A stretch of DNA of 64,000 nucleotides from Rhodospirillales bacterium BBD 1991-14. GTDB lineage: Bacteria; Pseudomonadota; Alphaproteobacteria; Kiloniellales; Kiloniellaceae. The position numbers and the translations under genes were made by a program. Of the stretch, positions 1 to 9,197 are shown one piece after another (the stretch's first letter is position 1; each line of letters starts with the position of its first letter). The stretch spans positions 1 through 64,000 of the forward strand of contig LYSY01000008.1 of NCBI GenBank assembly GCA_001657395.1. Direction: 5' to 3'. The notes below the pieces were generated by a model. The model was not told the DNA's origin. It did no database searches and saw only the letters and a list, made by a program, of their open reading frames with translations.

Positions 1-181
1 CGGAGAAGCGCTGGCCGATGAATTTGTCGCTGTCGACCTGGAATTTCTTCAGGGCCGTGTTCCACTCGACTTCAGGGACAACGGCTTCCTTGTCCTGGGC
101 CTGGACTTGGTCGATCGCCCCACTGCCGAAAAACAGTCCGATAACAGAGACGGCAGCGACAAGGTTCAATTTGCGAAACAT
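1..181 (-). CDS. Exported protein, LCCL-domain-like (partial, 3' end outside window)
   Basis: The reading frame starts at the ATG complementary to 179-181 and runs off the left edge, so only about 60 residues are visible. They begin MFRKLNLVAAVSVIGLFFG, a basic start and hydrophobic core followed by an Ala-rich region ending AQA-like (QVQAQD), i.e. a Sec signal peptide. The next segment (WNTALKKF...DKFIGQRFS) resembles the entry to LCCL domains found in secreted alphaproteobacterial proteins, in which such a stretch precedes a Cys-Pro motif. The Cys-Pro motif lies outside the window, so the domain call is an inference. A good ribosome-binding sequence (GGAG and GAGG) lies 6-14 bases upstream. 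Role in the periplasm is unknown. Confidence 0.6.
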   Translation of the reverse strand, partial: MFRKLNLVAAVSVIGLFFGSGAIDQVQAQDKEAVVPEVEWNTALKKFQVDSDKFIGQRFS

Positions 182-1130
182 AATACCTCGATCTCCTATG
201 CTTGGGTTGCGATAACCTTCTCGAAAAAAAGCGGTCACTCCTGAAGAGCCCTCTCCGCAGCGGCCGCCGTGGCGGCGCGCCGCGGAACGGGGAGCGCAAG
301 GGGGTGGATGCGTGCTGAAAGACGGCGGGCCATTTCACGCCTTGAAGCGGCAAGAAGCCCGGCAGTCGTCGCGCTATCGGCGCTGCCTGCGGCGACACGG
401 TCCCAGCCTTGCCTGACCGATGGTGTCAGGGCCGATGGTGTCAGGACCGACGGCCGCAGGCGCGCGGTCTTCGGCGAAGACGCCGCCTGCTGACAGCAAG
501 GCTGTTTTGGGAAGAGGCCGTGTCAGGATGCCCGCAGTGCCATCAACGGCAGCACAGCGTCACCCGGGCACTCAGCTCAGCGCAAGACGTCCCCGTCCAA
601 CAGTACCTGGGCACACGCCAGTACCCGGGCACACATCGGCACACGGTCTGTAAATTCGGGGAACGCAGGGGAAAGGCCTTGCGTGGAAGAATTCGGTGTT
701 GCTCATTCCAGTCCTCACGGTCGTAGCATGATGACGGAGCAAGGCTCTCGCCTTGCAAAGCAGCCCCAGGTTCCTCCACCAAAACCTCAGGAGCTTCCGC
801 TCGGGCGGTGTTCTAACAAAACCCGCAGGAGATTTCAGCCCCTTTATCGTTTCAGTTCTGTAACCGCAGCGTTGTGTACCCCCAAGGGAGTAGCGCCTGA
901 CGCGAACACCTCGCCGAAAGCGGTAAGCGATCAGCAGAAATCGCATCGCCGCGGGCCGCAAAGAGCGGACCACCGGCCGCGGAGAGAAAGTCAAAGGGTC
1001 AGAAAAGCGGCGGGCCTGGCAGGAGGTTCTATAAACCCCACAGCCTTGAGCCTGTTTCATGTGAGCAAGGACCCCAACACCCTTATCGATGACAGCCAAG
1101 GGTCCGGCGCAGCGGAGACAGACAAGGGAG
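182..1130. other. Gene-poor stretch with short degenerate repeats
   Basis: No convincing protein gene is seen. The open frames here have no domain-like sequence, no good start signals and an Arg/Pro/Cys-rich composition typical of random GC-rich translation. The stretch contains short imperfect tandem copies: a 15-base unit (CCGATGGTGTCAGG core) at 416-453 and an 18-base unit (CAGTACCYGGGCACAC core) twice at 601-636. The left end must carry the promoter of the LCCL-like gene. The right end lies downstream of the tRNA gene, which is on the minus strand. Confidence 0.5.
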
Positions 1131-1206
1131 TGGTGGGCCCGGCAGGATTCGAACCTGCGACAACACCGTTATGAGCGGTGGGTTCTAACCGCTGAACTAC
1201 GGGCCC
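1131..1206 (-). tRNA. ileX: tRNA-Ile2 (anticodon CAU)
   Basis: Reading the minus strand, a complete cloverleaf is visible: acceptor GGGCCCG/CGGGCCC, D arm GTTC...GAAC, anticodon stem CACCG/CGGTG with loop CTCATAA, T arm with GGTTCGAATCC, discriminator A and an encoded CCA at 1131-1133. The anticodon is CAU, but the loop CTCATAA and the acceptor match the minor isoleucine tRNA, whose C34 is changed to lysidine by TilS so that it reads AUA. They do not match initiator or elongator tRNA-Met. Assignment to Ile2 rather than Met is by family resemblance. Confidence 0.93.
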
Positions 1207-1284
1207 GGCAGCATTGTGCCGCTGCAAGCCTATAGATCAAGTGAATTGCCGGCCCGGGAAAGGGCGGTGTAAGCCCGAGCAGAG

Positions 1285-1329
1285 GAAAGCCGGGCAGCGG
1301 AAAGCAGGGCAGCGAAAAGCAGGGCAGCG
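1285..1329. repeat. Three tandem copies of a 15-base unit
   Basis: Units GAAAGCCGGGCAGCG, GAAAGCAGGGCAGCG and AAAAGCAGGGCAGCG follow head to tail between the tRNA gene and the stop codon of the CHAP protein. The copies differ at one position each. They lie outside any gene, in the 3' region of the minus-strand CHAP gene; no function is evident. Confidence 0.8.
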
Positions 1330-1353
1330 GAGCGCCGGCCCGCAAGCCGGCCT

Positions 1354-2100
1354 TCAGTTCGCCGCCTGCAGGACCTGCACGTCGTCCGGGTCGTTGGGAT
1401 AGACGAAGCCGTAGATCGGGTAGCGGCCACTGCCGTAGCGCTGGCCCGGGGTGTACCAGACCTGAACCACCGACCAGTCGTTGTTCTTCGAGACGTCTCG
1501 CACCGGCGTGTAGCGGTGGATGCGGCCGCGGTTCAGCCAGTTGGACTGGTGCACCAGCACCTCGCGTTCGTTCAGCACCGCCACCACATAGGCCAGATGC
1601 CCCTGGCGCAGCCGCTTGGTCTTGCTCCAGACCATGATCGCGCCGGGCTCCGGCGCCGCGCCACGGTCATAGCGGCCGGTGGCCTTGGCCCACCAGGTCC
1701 AGGCATTGCCGCGGATCTGGATGCCGGAAAGCTTGCGCGCATAGGGCACGCACTCCAGATGGCGGCCGGCCGAGACGATCGCCGGGCGTGGCCGGGTGGG
1801 CAGCGGCAACTTCGGCAGGCTGACCAGGCTCGCCTGAACGGCAGGTTCGTCGGCAAACCGGCCAACGGCCCGCCTGAAGGGCGCTGTACCGTAAGGCGCG
1901 GCAGAGGACGGCGCGATACTCCGGCGCTCTCCGCCCGCTGCGGGCACCACGTCCGCTGCGTTGGGTGAGGCTGCAACAGCCCCGCCTCCGGCAAGCGCAG
2001 CCGCTTCGGAAACGCCCAATTGGGAGTCGCCCGGCGGCTTGGCCGTCACGCAAGCGGAAACCAGCCCCACGAGGCCGATGGCGGCCAGGCGGGTCAGCAT
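1354..2100 (-). CDS. CHAP-domain lipoprotein (putative peptidoglycan amidase)
   Basis: 248 residues. The start was placed at the ATG complementary to 2098-2100 because it begins a lipoprotein signal (MLTRLAAIGLVGLVSAC, lipobox V-S-A-C at Cys17) and is preceded by GAGG about eight bases upstream. A longer in-frame start at 2190 would bury this signal. Residues 20-110 are a low-complexity Ala/Pro/Ser linker. Residues 113-235 form a CHAP-type papain-like domain with candidate catalytic Cys117 (HLECVPYAR) and His168 (GHLAYV), followed by the usual VxVWY strand. Such proteins cleave peptidoglycan cross-links or stems, here predicted to act while tethered to a membrane facing the periplasm. It is a single gene, transcribed away from the glycine-zipper lipoprotein. 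Confidence 0.8.
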   Translation of the reverse strand: MLTRLAAIGLVGLVSACVTAKPPGDSQLGVSEAAALAGGGAVAASPNAADVVPAAGGERRSIAPSSAAPYGTAPFRRAVGRFADEPAVQASLVSLPKLPLPTRPRPAIVSAGRHLECVPYARKLSGIQIRGNAWTWWAKATGRYDRGAAPEPGAIMVWSKTKRLRQGHLAYVVAVLNEREVLVHQSNWLNRGRIHRYTPVRDVSKNNDWSVVQVWYTPGQRYGSGRYPIYGFVYPNDPDDVQVLQAAN

Positions 2101-2548
2101 TGCCGTGCGCCTCGACCGGACCGGCCGTCGGCCGGCCTCCGCTGAGGCGCCCACGCGCCGCGGCAAGCGATTCCATATGGTGTATTTCATCCCGCCGGAA
2201 CGGCGGGCAGACACGGCAAGCTGCAAGAAACGACTTTCCCCCAAACACACCTTAGGACCCGAAGACCGGCCCTTATTGTTTTTCCACCAAACCCCGATGG
2301 ACTGCTGCCCAGCGCTCAAAGCTAGCTCCCAGCCTCAACAAGTCAAGGCATCCGAGTTAACGGATCGCGCGGGCAAGTCACGATCAGGCCCTACGCAAGA
2401 ATTCTATACGGCAGGGGAATAAAAGGTCTCCCTAAAGCGTTCTCAGGGCACAGTTTTGACATAGCTGTGCTGAGTCCGGGCCGCCTATATCTTCCCTGGG
2501 GCTGTCGGGACTCTGCGGGAAATGAAGCGCTGTATTGAGGAGAACCTT
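2101..2548. other. Divergent intergenic region between two lipoprotein genes
   Basis: No gene is seen. The region must hold the promoter of the CHAP protein (minus strand) and that of the glycine-zipper lipoprotein (plus strand). A TTGACA hexamer lies at 2456-2461, but the nearest TATATC (from 2485) is 23 bases further on, too far for a standard housekeeping promoter, so no promoter is assigned. A good Shine-Dalgarno sequence (GAGGAGAA, about 2537-2543) is present just before the following gene. Confidence 0.4.
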
Positions 2549-2788
2549 ATGATTCGCCTACCGATTCTTATGACTGCCATGGCTCTTGCGCTCTCTGCTT
2601 GCGGGTCCTCGACAGGAGACCGCGGCCTCAGCGGCGCCGGCATCGGCGCGGGCGCCGGTGCCGTGGTCGGAGCCGTCACCGGCCTCACCATCGTCGAAGG
2701 CGCCCTGATCGGCGCCGCCGCAGGGGGCCTCACCGGTGCCCTGACCGACGAGGACACCATCGATCTGGGCGACCCTTTCTGGAAATAG
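2549..2788 (+). CDS. Small glycine-zipper lipoprotein
   Basis: 79 residues. The ATG at 2549 is chosen over the one at 2522 because GAGGAGAA ends five bases before it and the protein then begins with a clean lipoprotein signal (MIRLPILMTAMALALSAC). The mature part is a glycine zipper, alternating Gly/Ala with small residues (GIGAGAGAVVGAV...GAAAGGLTG), the type of membrane-inserting hairpin seen in outer-membrane glycine-zipper 2TM proteins such as SlyB/OsmB relatives. The tail is short and acidic. It lies 50 bases upstream of rlpA on the same strand and may be cotranscribed. Exact role unknown. Confidence 0.75.
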   Translation: MIRLPILMTAMALALSACGSSTGDRGLSGAGIGAGAGAVVGAVTGLTIVEGALIGAAAGGLTGALTDEDTIDLGDPFWK

Positions 2789-2838
2789 ATTCGGCCGCAC
2801 CCTAGAGCCGTCCGATCCTGCACCCCAGCGGGACCCGC

Positions 2839-3438
2839 ATGCCGTCGCGGAACAGTCCAGCCGCGTTCCCAGCGCTCGTATCGGCGCTGGTGTTCACCCT
2901 GTTGGGCGCCTGTGCGGCGACCGCGCCCGAGGACCGTCCCCTGAACCGATCGGGGGACGTGTCCGGCGGCGGACCGGCGGCCACGACCACCCGGACGGAC
3001 GATACGCCGGCGCGCACGACGCTGCGCCCGGCATCGCCGGCTGCCCCGGAAAGCCAGTCGGGAGGGCAATCGGGGGCTTCCCTGGCCGCCCTGCCTCCAG
3101 CCGGCGGTCTCGGGGAGGCGGAACCCGCCGAACGGGTCACCGAGACCTTCAGCGGCCTTGCCTCCTGGTACGGCAGGCGGTTCCACGGCCGTCTGACCGC
3201 CAGCGGCAGCCGTTTCGACATGAACGCCATGACCGCGGCGCACCGAAGCCTGCCGTTCGGAACGCGGGTCCGCGTGACCAACGAGTCCAACCGGCGCTCC
3301 ATCGTGGTGACCATCAACGACCGCGGCCCCTTCATAAAGCCGCGCATCATCGATCTCTCCTTCGCGGCCGCCAAGGCGCTGGGCTTCATCGACGACGGCC
3401 TGACCAGGGTCCGTGTGGAGGTCCTGGCAGAAGGATAG
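2839..3438 (+). CDS. rlpA: RlpA-like septal lytic transglycosylase lipoprotein
   Basis: 199 residues. It begins with a lipoprotein signal peptide (VFTLLGAC, lipobox Cys near residue 25), then a Thr/Ala/Pro-rich linker to about residue 95. A double-psi beta-barrel domain fills the C-terminal 100 residues: GLASWYGRRFHG, GSRFDMNAMTAAHRSLPFGT and INDRGPF are the hallmark RlpA segments. The SPOR domain found in many RlpA proteins is absent, so this is a short form. Characterised RlpA proteins are lytic transglycosylases that act on stem-peptide-free glycan strands at the septum; activity here is inferred from the family. It follows the glycine-zipper lipoprotein by 50 bases. Confidence 0.85.
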   Translation: MPSRNSPAAFPALVSALVFTLLGACAATAPEDRPLNRSGDVSGGGPAATTTRTDDTPARTTLRPASPAAPESQSGGQSGASLAALPPAGGLGEAEPAERVTETFSGLASWYGRRFHGRLTASGSRFDMNAMTAAHRSLPFGTRVRVTNESNRRSIVVTINDRGPFIKPRIIDLSFAAAKALGFIDDGLTRVRVEVLAEG

Positions 3439-3458
3439 GGAGTGGGATAGAGAGTGGG

Positions 3459-4652
3459 TCAGAGACCGGGTTCGAAGACGGTCTGCGGCGTGGCGACGCC
3501 GCGCAGGCTGTGCTCGCCGTGGCTCTTGAAGGCGCAGTCCGGCAGATGGACGGCGAAGTCGGCCGAAACGAGCAGCTTGTGCCCCAGGTTGCCGGCGAGA
3601 TCCGCCAGACGGCTCGCCAGGTTCACGCCGCTGCCGACCACGGTGTAGTCGAGCCGGGCGCCGGAGCCGATGTTGCCGTAGGCGACCTCACCGAAATGCA
3701 GCGCGATCTTGATGTCGAAGCGCCGGTCCTCCGGGGCTTCTGCGCGCGCGGCCTCGACCCGCTCCAGAATGGCCTTCGCCGCGGTGAGGGCCTGGGCGCA
3801 GGCCGCCGCGTCGTCGTCGCCCGCGCCGTAGATCGCCAGCACACCGTCGCCGATGTACTTCAGCACCTCGCCGCCGCCCTCTTCCACCGGCGGCACGACG
3901 CAGTCGAAGTAGCGGTTCAGCAGGTCCACCGTCCCTTCCACCGTCATGGTGGAAGAGAGCGCGGTGAAGCCGCGCATGTCCGCGAAGATGATCGCGGCGC
4001 GCATGGGCACGATGTCGCCGCGCCGCACCTGCCCGGAGAGGATGCGCGCCTGCGGCTCCTCGCCCACGTACATGCGCAGGGTCTCGCGCAGCAGGATCCA
4101 GACGCGGTTGAGGTCGAGAAGGATGGCCATGGAGTCCTCGATTGCGCGCAGGAGCGCCAGATCCGAGGAACTGAAACCGTTGGGGTGACGGGTGGCAAAG
4201 GTCAGCCCCCCTTCGGTGCCGTCACGGAAGAAGATGGGAACGCAGATGTAGTGCGTATAGCCCTCTTCGCGGAGATCCGGGACGATGCCGTAAGCCGCAT
4301 CGTCGATCTCGTCGAGGCGGAAGATCACCCAGTCACGGGTACGGTGCGCCTCAAAGTAGGGGCTCGCCTCATAGAGATCGTCATTGCCCCAGGCAAACTC
4401 CAGCACCTCAATCCCCCCTTCTCGGGTCCAGTTGCGGCCCAACCCTTGGCGCACCGCATAGAGAGTGGGAATGGCGCTGGTCATGCGGTCCAGCGGCACG
4501 CCGGCTTCGATCAGGCGGCTGACGAAACCGTTCACGGTGTCGTCGGGATTGTCGAGGAAGCGCGCCTCGCCGATCAGCCAATGCTGGATCGCCATGGCCT
4601 TGGCCAGAACGTCGCGGTCGACATCTTCGAATGGGGTTCTTTGAAGGCTCAT
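3459..4652 (-). CDS. Class III adenylate cyclase with N-terminal GAF-like sensor
   Basis: 397 residues. Residues 1-190 resemble the GAF-like sensory region found in cyclases of this architecture (TRDWVIFRLDE..., YICVPIFFRDG). Residues 215-395 form a class III nucleotide cyclase domain. Metal-binding Asp225 (IIFADMRGFT) and Asp269 (KYIGDGVLAIYG), the purine-selecting Lys265 and an Asp at 335 (DYTVVG), and the transition-state Asn344/Arg348 (GVNLASRLA) are all present, pointing to an active enzyme using ATP to make cAMP. No transmembrane segment is seen, so it should be cytosolic. It lies downstream of the MBL hydrolase gene on the same strand (117-base gap) and converges with rlpA. Confidence 0.88.
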   Translation of the reverse strand: MSLQRTPFEDVDRDVLAKAMAIQHWLIGEARFLDNPDDTVNGFVSRLIEAGVPLDRMTSAIPTLYAVRQGLGRNWTREGGIEVLEFAWGNDDLYEASPYFEAHRTRDWVIFRLDEIDDAAYGIVPDLREEGYTHYICVPIFFRDGTEGGLTFATRHPNGFSSSDLALLRAIEDSMAILLDLNRVWILLRETLRMYVGEEPQARILSGQVRRGDIVPMRAAIIFADMRGFTALSSTMTVEGTVDLLNRYFDCVVPPVEEGGGEVLKYIGDGVLAIYGAGDDDAAACAQALTAAKAILERVEAARAEAPEDRRFDIKIALHFGEVAYGNIGSGARLDYTVVGSGVNLASRLADLAGNLGHKLLVSADFAVHLPDCAFKSHGEHSLRGVATPQTVFEPGL

Positions 4653-4769
4653 CAGGATTCGCGGAAACGGCAGGGATCAGAGAAGGGTACTACCTATAGA
4701 TGTTGGCGCCTTGCCAGATAAATCAAGGACTTCGCCCGTCCAGGCCCCCAAAGCCCGGGCCCCCAAAGC

Positions 4770-5645
4770 TCAGGCCCCAAAGCTTAGCACAGCACCGGCG
4801 TGGCTGAGGCTCCGCCGCAGCAGATCGACCCGCATCAGGTCCTCACCCAGCAGGATCGGCCCGGCATAGTCCGCCCGCACCTCGTCGAGCAGTCGGTCAC
4901 GGTCGGCGGCGGGCGGCACGAAATGGGTCAGGGCCAGACAGGCGACCCCGGCCTCCGCAGCGATCTTGCCGACCTCGCTGGAGAGGGTGTGATAGCCGGC
5001 CACGTTGGCCACGGTCTCCGCCGAGCGCACCCCTTCCACCACCGGCATCTCGCGGTGGACGAAGACCTCGTGAACCAGAAGGTCGGCGCCGCGGGCGGCC
5101 TCGATCAGCGCCGGGCAGTACCGCGTGTCGCCGGAGAGCGCCAGACGCTTTCCACCGGCTTCGAAGACGAAACCGAAGGCATGGCGCACCGGTTTGTGGT
5201 CCACCTCCACCACGGCGACCGCAAGCCCGCCGAAGCTCTGCACCTGGCCCGCCGCGATCTCCGTCACGTCGATCTCCAGGGCCGCGGTGGAGGGCCGTTT
5301 CTCGTGGGCGATGCGCTGGGTCAGTTCCGGCTCCCAGAGCGCCATCAGGCCTTCGACGTAGCGGCGTGTGCCCGGTGGTCCAAAGATGGGCAGCGGCCGG
5401 TCACGCCCCTGGTGCCAGGAAGAGACGATGAGCTGGAAGAGGTCGACCAAGTGGTCCGAATGCAGATGGGTCAGCAGCAGCGCATCGAGATCGCGTCCCG
5501 GCACCCCGGCGGCGAGCAGGCGCTGGGTCACGCCGGATCCACAGTCCACGAGCACCTTCGCGTCGCCTGCGAGGATGACTTGCGCGGGCCCGTAGCGCTC
5601 CGTCGAGACCACCGGACAGCCAGTGCCGAGAAAAACGAACTCCAT
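4770..5645 (-). CDS. Metallo-beta-lactamase-fold hydrolase, RNase Z/arylsulfatase-like
   Basis: 291 residues. The metal-binding motif THLHSDH (His60, His62, Asp64, His65) and the later SGDTRYC and LTHFVPP segments give the full ligand set of an MBL enzyme of the RNase Z/AtsA branch. The N-terminus MEFVFLGTGCPV is the first strand of that fold. Without the long flexible arm being obvious, either tRNA 3' processing or hydrolysis of a small molecule is possible; the name is kept general. It is the upstream gene of a possible two-gene unit with the adenylate cyclase. Confidence 0.8.
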   Translation of the reverse strand: MEFVFLGTGCPVVSTERYGPAQVILAGDAKVLVDCGSGVTQRLLAAGVPGRDLDALLLTHLHSDHLVDLFQLIVSSWHQGRDRPLPIFGPPGTRRYVEGLMALWEPELTQRIAHEKRPSTAALEIDVTEIAAGQVQSFGGLAVAVVEVDHKPVRHAFGFVFEAGGKRLALSGDTRYCPALIEAARGADLLVHEVFVHREMPVVEGVRSAETVANVAGYHTLSSEVGKIAAEAGVACLALTHFVPPAADRDRLLDEVRADYAGPILLGEDLMRVDLLRRSLSHAGAVLSFGA

Positions 5646-5732
5646 GGCCGCAGGCTAGCGGGTCGGCGGGCCCAGGCAACGAAAAAGGGCGGCACTCTCA
5701 AGGAGCCGTGGAAACGCCGGCCCGTCGCTTGC

Positions 5733-5842
5733 CCATCCTTCGAGACGCGTGCCTCCGGCACGCTCCTCAGGATGAGGACGAGGCGACTGCAGTATCTCCC
5801 CTCATGCTGAGGAGCGAGCACCGCGAGCGTCTCGAAGCATGG
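5733..5842. repeat. Palindromic intergenic repeat element (about 110 bases)
   Basis: The ends are inverted copies: CCATCCTTCGAGACGCG at the left and its near-complement at the right (GTCTCGAAGCATGG). An inner pair CTCCTCAGGATGAGG / CTCATGCTGAGGAGC sits between them. Elements with this CTTCGAGACGC...CTCAGGATGAGG pattern are abundant between genes in many alphaproteobacterial genomes. It fills the gap between the MBL hydrolase start and the EEP-family stop, and could fold into a long hairpin in either transcript. Confidence 0.8.
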
Positions 5843-5856
5843 CTTTCGGCAGCCGG

Positions 5857-6825
5857 CTAGAGATCCAGCTCGATCCAGGCCGGGTCGTGGTCGCTGCCGT
5901 CGCCGCCGTGCTTGGTGCGGCGGTCGATCATCGCCAGGGTCTGGCGCGGCGCCAGCGACGGGCTGAGCCAGATGTGGTCGTAGAGGTGATACTCGGCGGG
6001 CTTTCCCGAAGGCTTGAAGCGGTGCGTCCAGGCGGGGCCCGGCGGCATCGGCGTGTCGGCCTTGGGCGGCCGGGTCTCCGTCGGCGCGGCGAGCGCGTTG
6101 ACGAGGCCGAGGTCGGAGTTGGCGAAGGCGGCCAGGGGTGCGGCCTCCGGCGGGTCGTTCATGTCGCCGGTCAGGATGTAGCGGCTGTTGGGGCGGGTCT
6201 GGTCCTCGATGATCCGCCTGACGGCCTCCGCCTGGCGGCGGCGGCGCGTGTCGTTCTTCTGCTTGCCGGCGACCGGGTCGTCGCGGAAGTCGACGAAGTG
6301 GCTTTTCAGATGGGTGTTGAAGACCGTGAAGAGGGTGCGCCGCCGCGTCGGGTTCAGCACCTCCACCTGCAGCAGGTCGCGCCCGAAGATCGGCTCGTCC
6401 GGATCTTCTTCATGCACCGCCTGGTGCCAGCTTGTCACCTGTCCCAGGGGATACTTGGAAAGCAGCCCGACGTCGATCAGCCGCGGGTCGTTGCCTTCGA
6501 TCAGCGTGTAGTAGGGATAGAGGCTGCCGAGGTCCTGGTGATTGAAAGTCTTCAGGATGTCGATGTTCTCGACCTCCTGCACCGCCAGCACGTCGACGTC
6601 CATCGCCTTGACCCGCGCGGCGATCGTTGCGCGGTCGTCCTTGTCCTTGGTCTTGACAAGGCGGCCCTTGAAGGTGCGCAGGCGGTAGACGTCGCCTTCG
6701 GTGAACTTGTAGGTGACCTTGGAACTGACGCCGGTGTCGTTCTTCTTGATGGCCTCCACCTGACCCGAGAAGTTGTAGCGCGAAAACAGATTGTTCAGGT
6801 TGAAGGTGCCGATGGTGATTCGCAT
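5857..6825 (-). CDS. Endonuclease/exonuclease/phosphatase (EEP) family protein
   Basis: 322 residues. The start is the ATG complementary to 6823-6825 (MRITIGTFNLNNLF, the first strand of the EEP fold); an in-frame upstream start at 6879 adds 18 residues with no family similarity. Diagnostic pieces are the N-terminal FNLNN motif, AVQEVENI (metal-binding Glu), LTGDMNDPPE (Asp/Asn) and the final GSDHDPAWI (catalytic Asp-His). Members are Mg-dependent phosphodiesterases acting on nucleic acids, lipids or sugars. No signal peptide is visible, so it is probably cytosolic. Substrate cannot be told from sequence. Confidence 0.82.
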   Translation of the reverse strand: MRITIGTFNLNNLFSRYNFSGQVEAIKKNDTGVSSKVTYKFTEGDVYRLRTFKGRLVKTKDKDDRATIAARVKAMDVDVLAVQEVENIDILKTFNHQDLGSLYPYYTLIEGNDPRLIDVGLLSKYPLGQVTSWHQAVHEEDPDEPIFGRDLLQVEVLNPTRRRTLFTVFNTHLKSHFVDFRDDPVAGKQKNDTRRRRQAEAVRRIIEDQTRPNSRYILTGDMNDPPEAAPLAAFANSDLGLVNALAAPTETRPPKADTPMPPGPAWTHRFKPSGKPAEYHLYDHIWLSPSLAPRQTLAMIDRRTKHGGDGSDHDPAWIELDL

Positions 6826-6945
6826 GGCCGTGGTGCCCCCGTCTGTAGTCTCCCCCGGATAGGGGCGCGACGGTACCACAGGTTGTGCAATGCAGCCACC
6901 GCTCAGCGGGGTTAGACGCCGTAAGAAAGCATTGGAAAATCAACG

Positions 6946-6972
6946 AAAAAGGGCCGCTCCGGGGAGCGGCCC
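6946..6972 (-). terminator. Rho-independent terminator of rpoD
   Basis: On the minus strand a near-perfect hairpin, GGGCCGCTC and GAGCGGCCC with a four-base loop, is followed immediately by TTTTT. It begins about 25 bases after the rpoD stop codon. Confidence 0.85.
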
Positions 6973-6997
6973 TTGTCATTGTCGCGTCACGATTCCG

Positions 6998-9097
<2,100 letters not shown>

Positions 9098-9197
9098 TCA
9101 GCCCACTACCTCAGATGCCTTGACCACAGTGTCCGGCGGCCTGCGCGGGGGCCCAGATCCCGCTAGCCGGAAGTGGTCTTGTTTCAGTCGTCTTGGT

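Noticed and set aside
572-1099. 175-residue minus-strand frame
   Set aside because: Rich in Arg/Cys, no recognizable motif, no ribosome site, within a segment with degenerate repeats.
683-1174. 163-residue plus-strand frame ending in VGPAGFEPATTPL
   Set aside because: That ending is the well-known false translation across a tRNA gene on the other strand; no domain or start signal is present.
1131-1206. tRNA-Met assignment on the basis of the CAU anticodon
   Set aside because: Loop CTCATAA and acceptor GGGCCCG fit the lysidine-modified Ile2 tRNA better.
2456-2490. TTGACA...TATATC as promoter of the glycine-zipper lipoprotein
   Set aside because: Spacer of 23 bases is too long for sigma-70.
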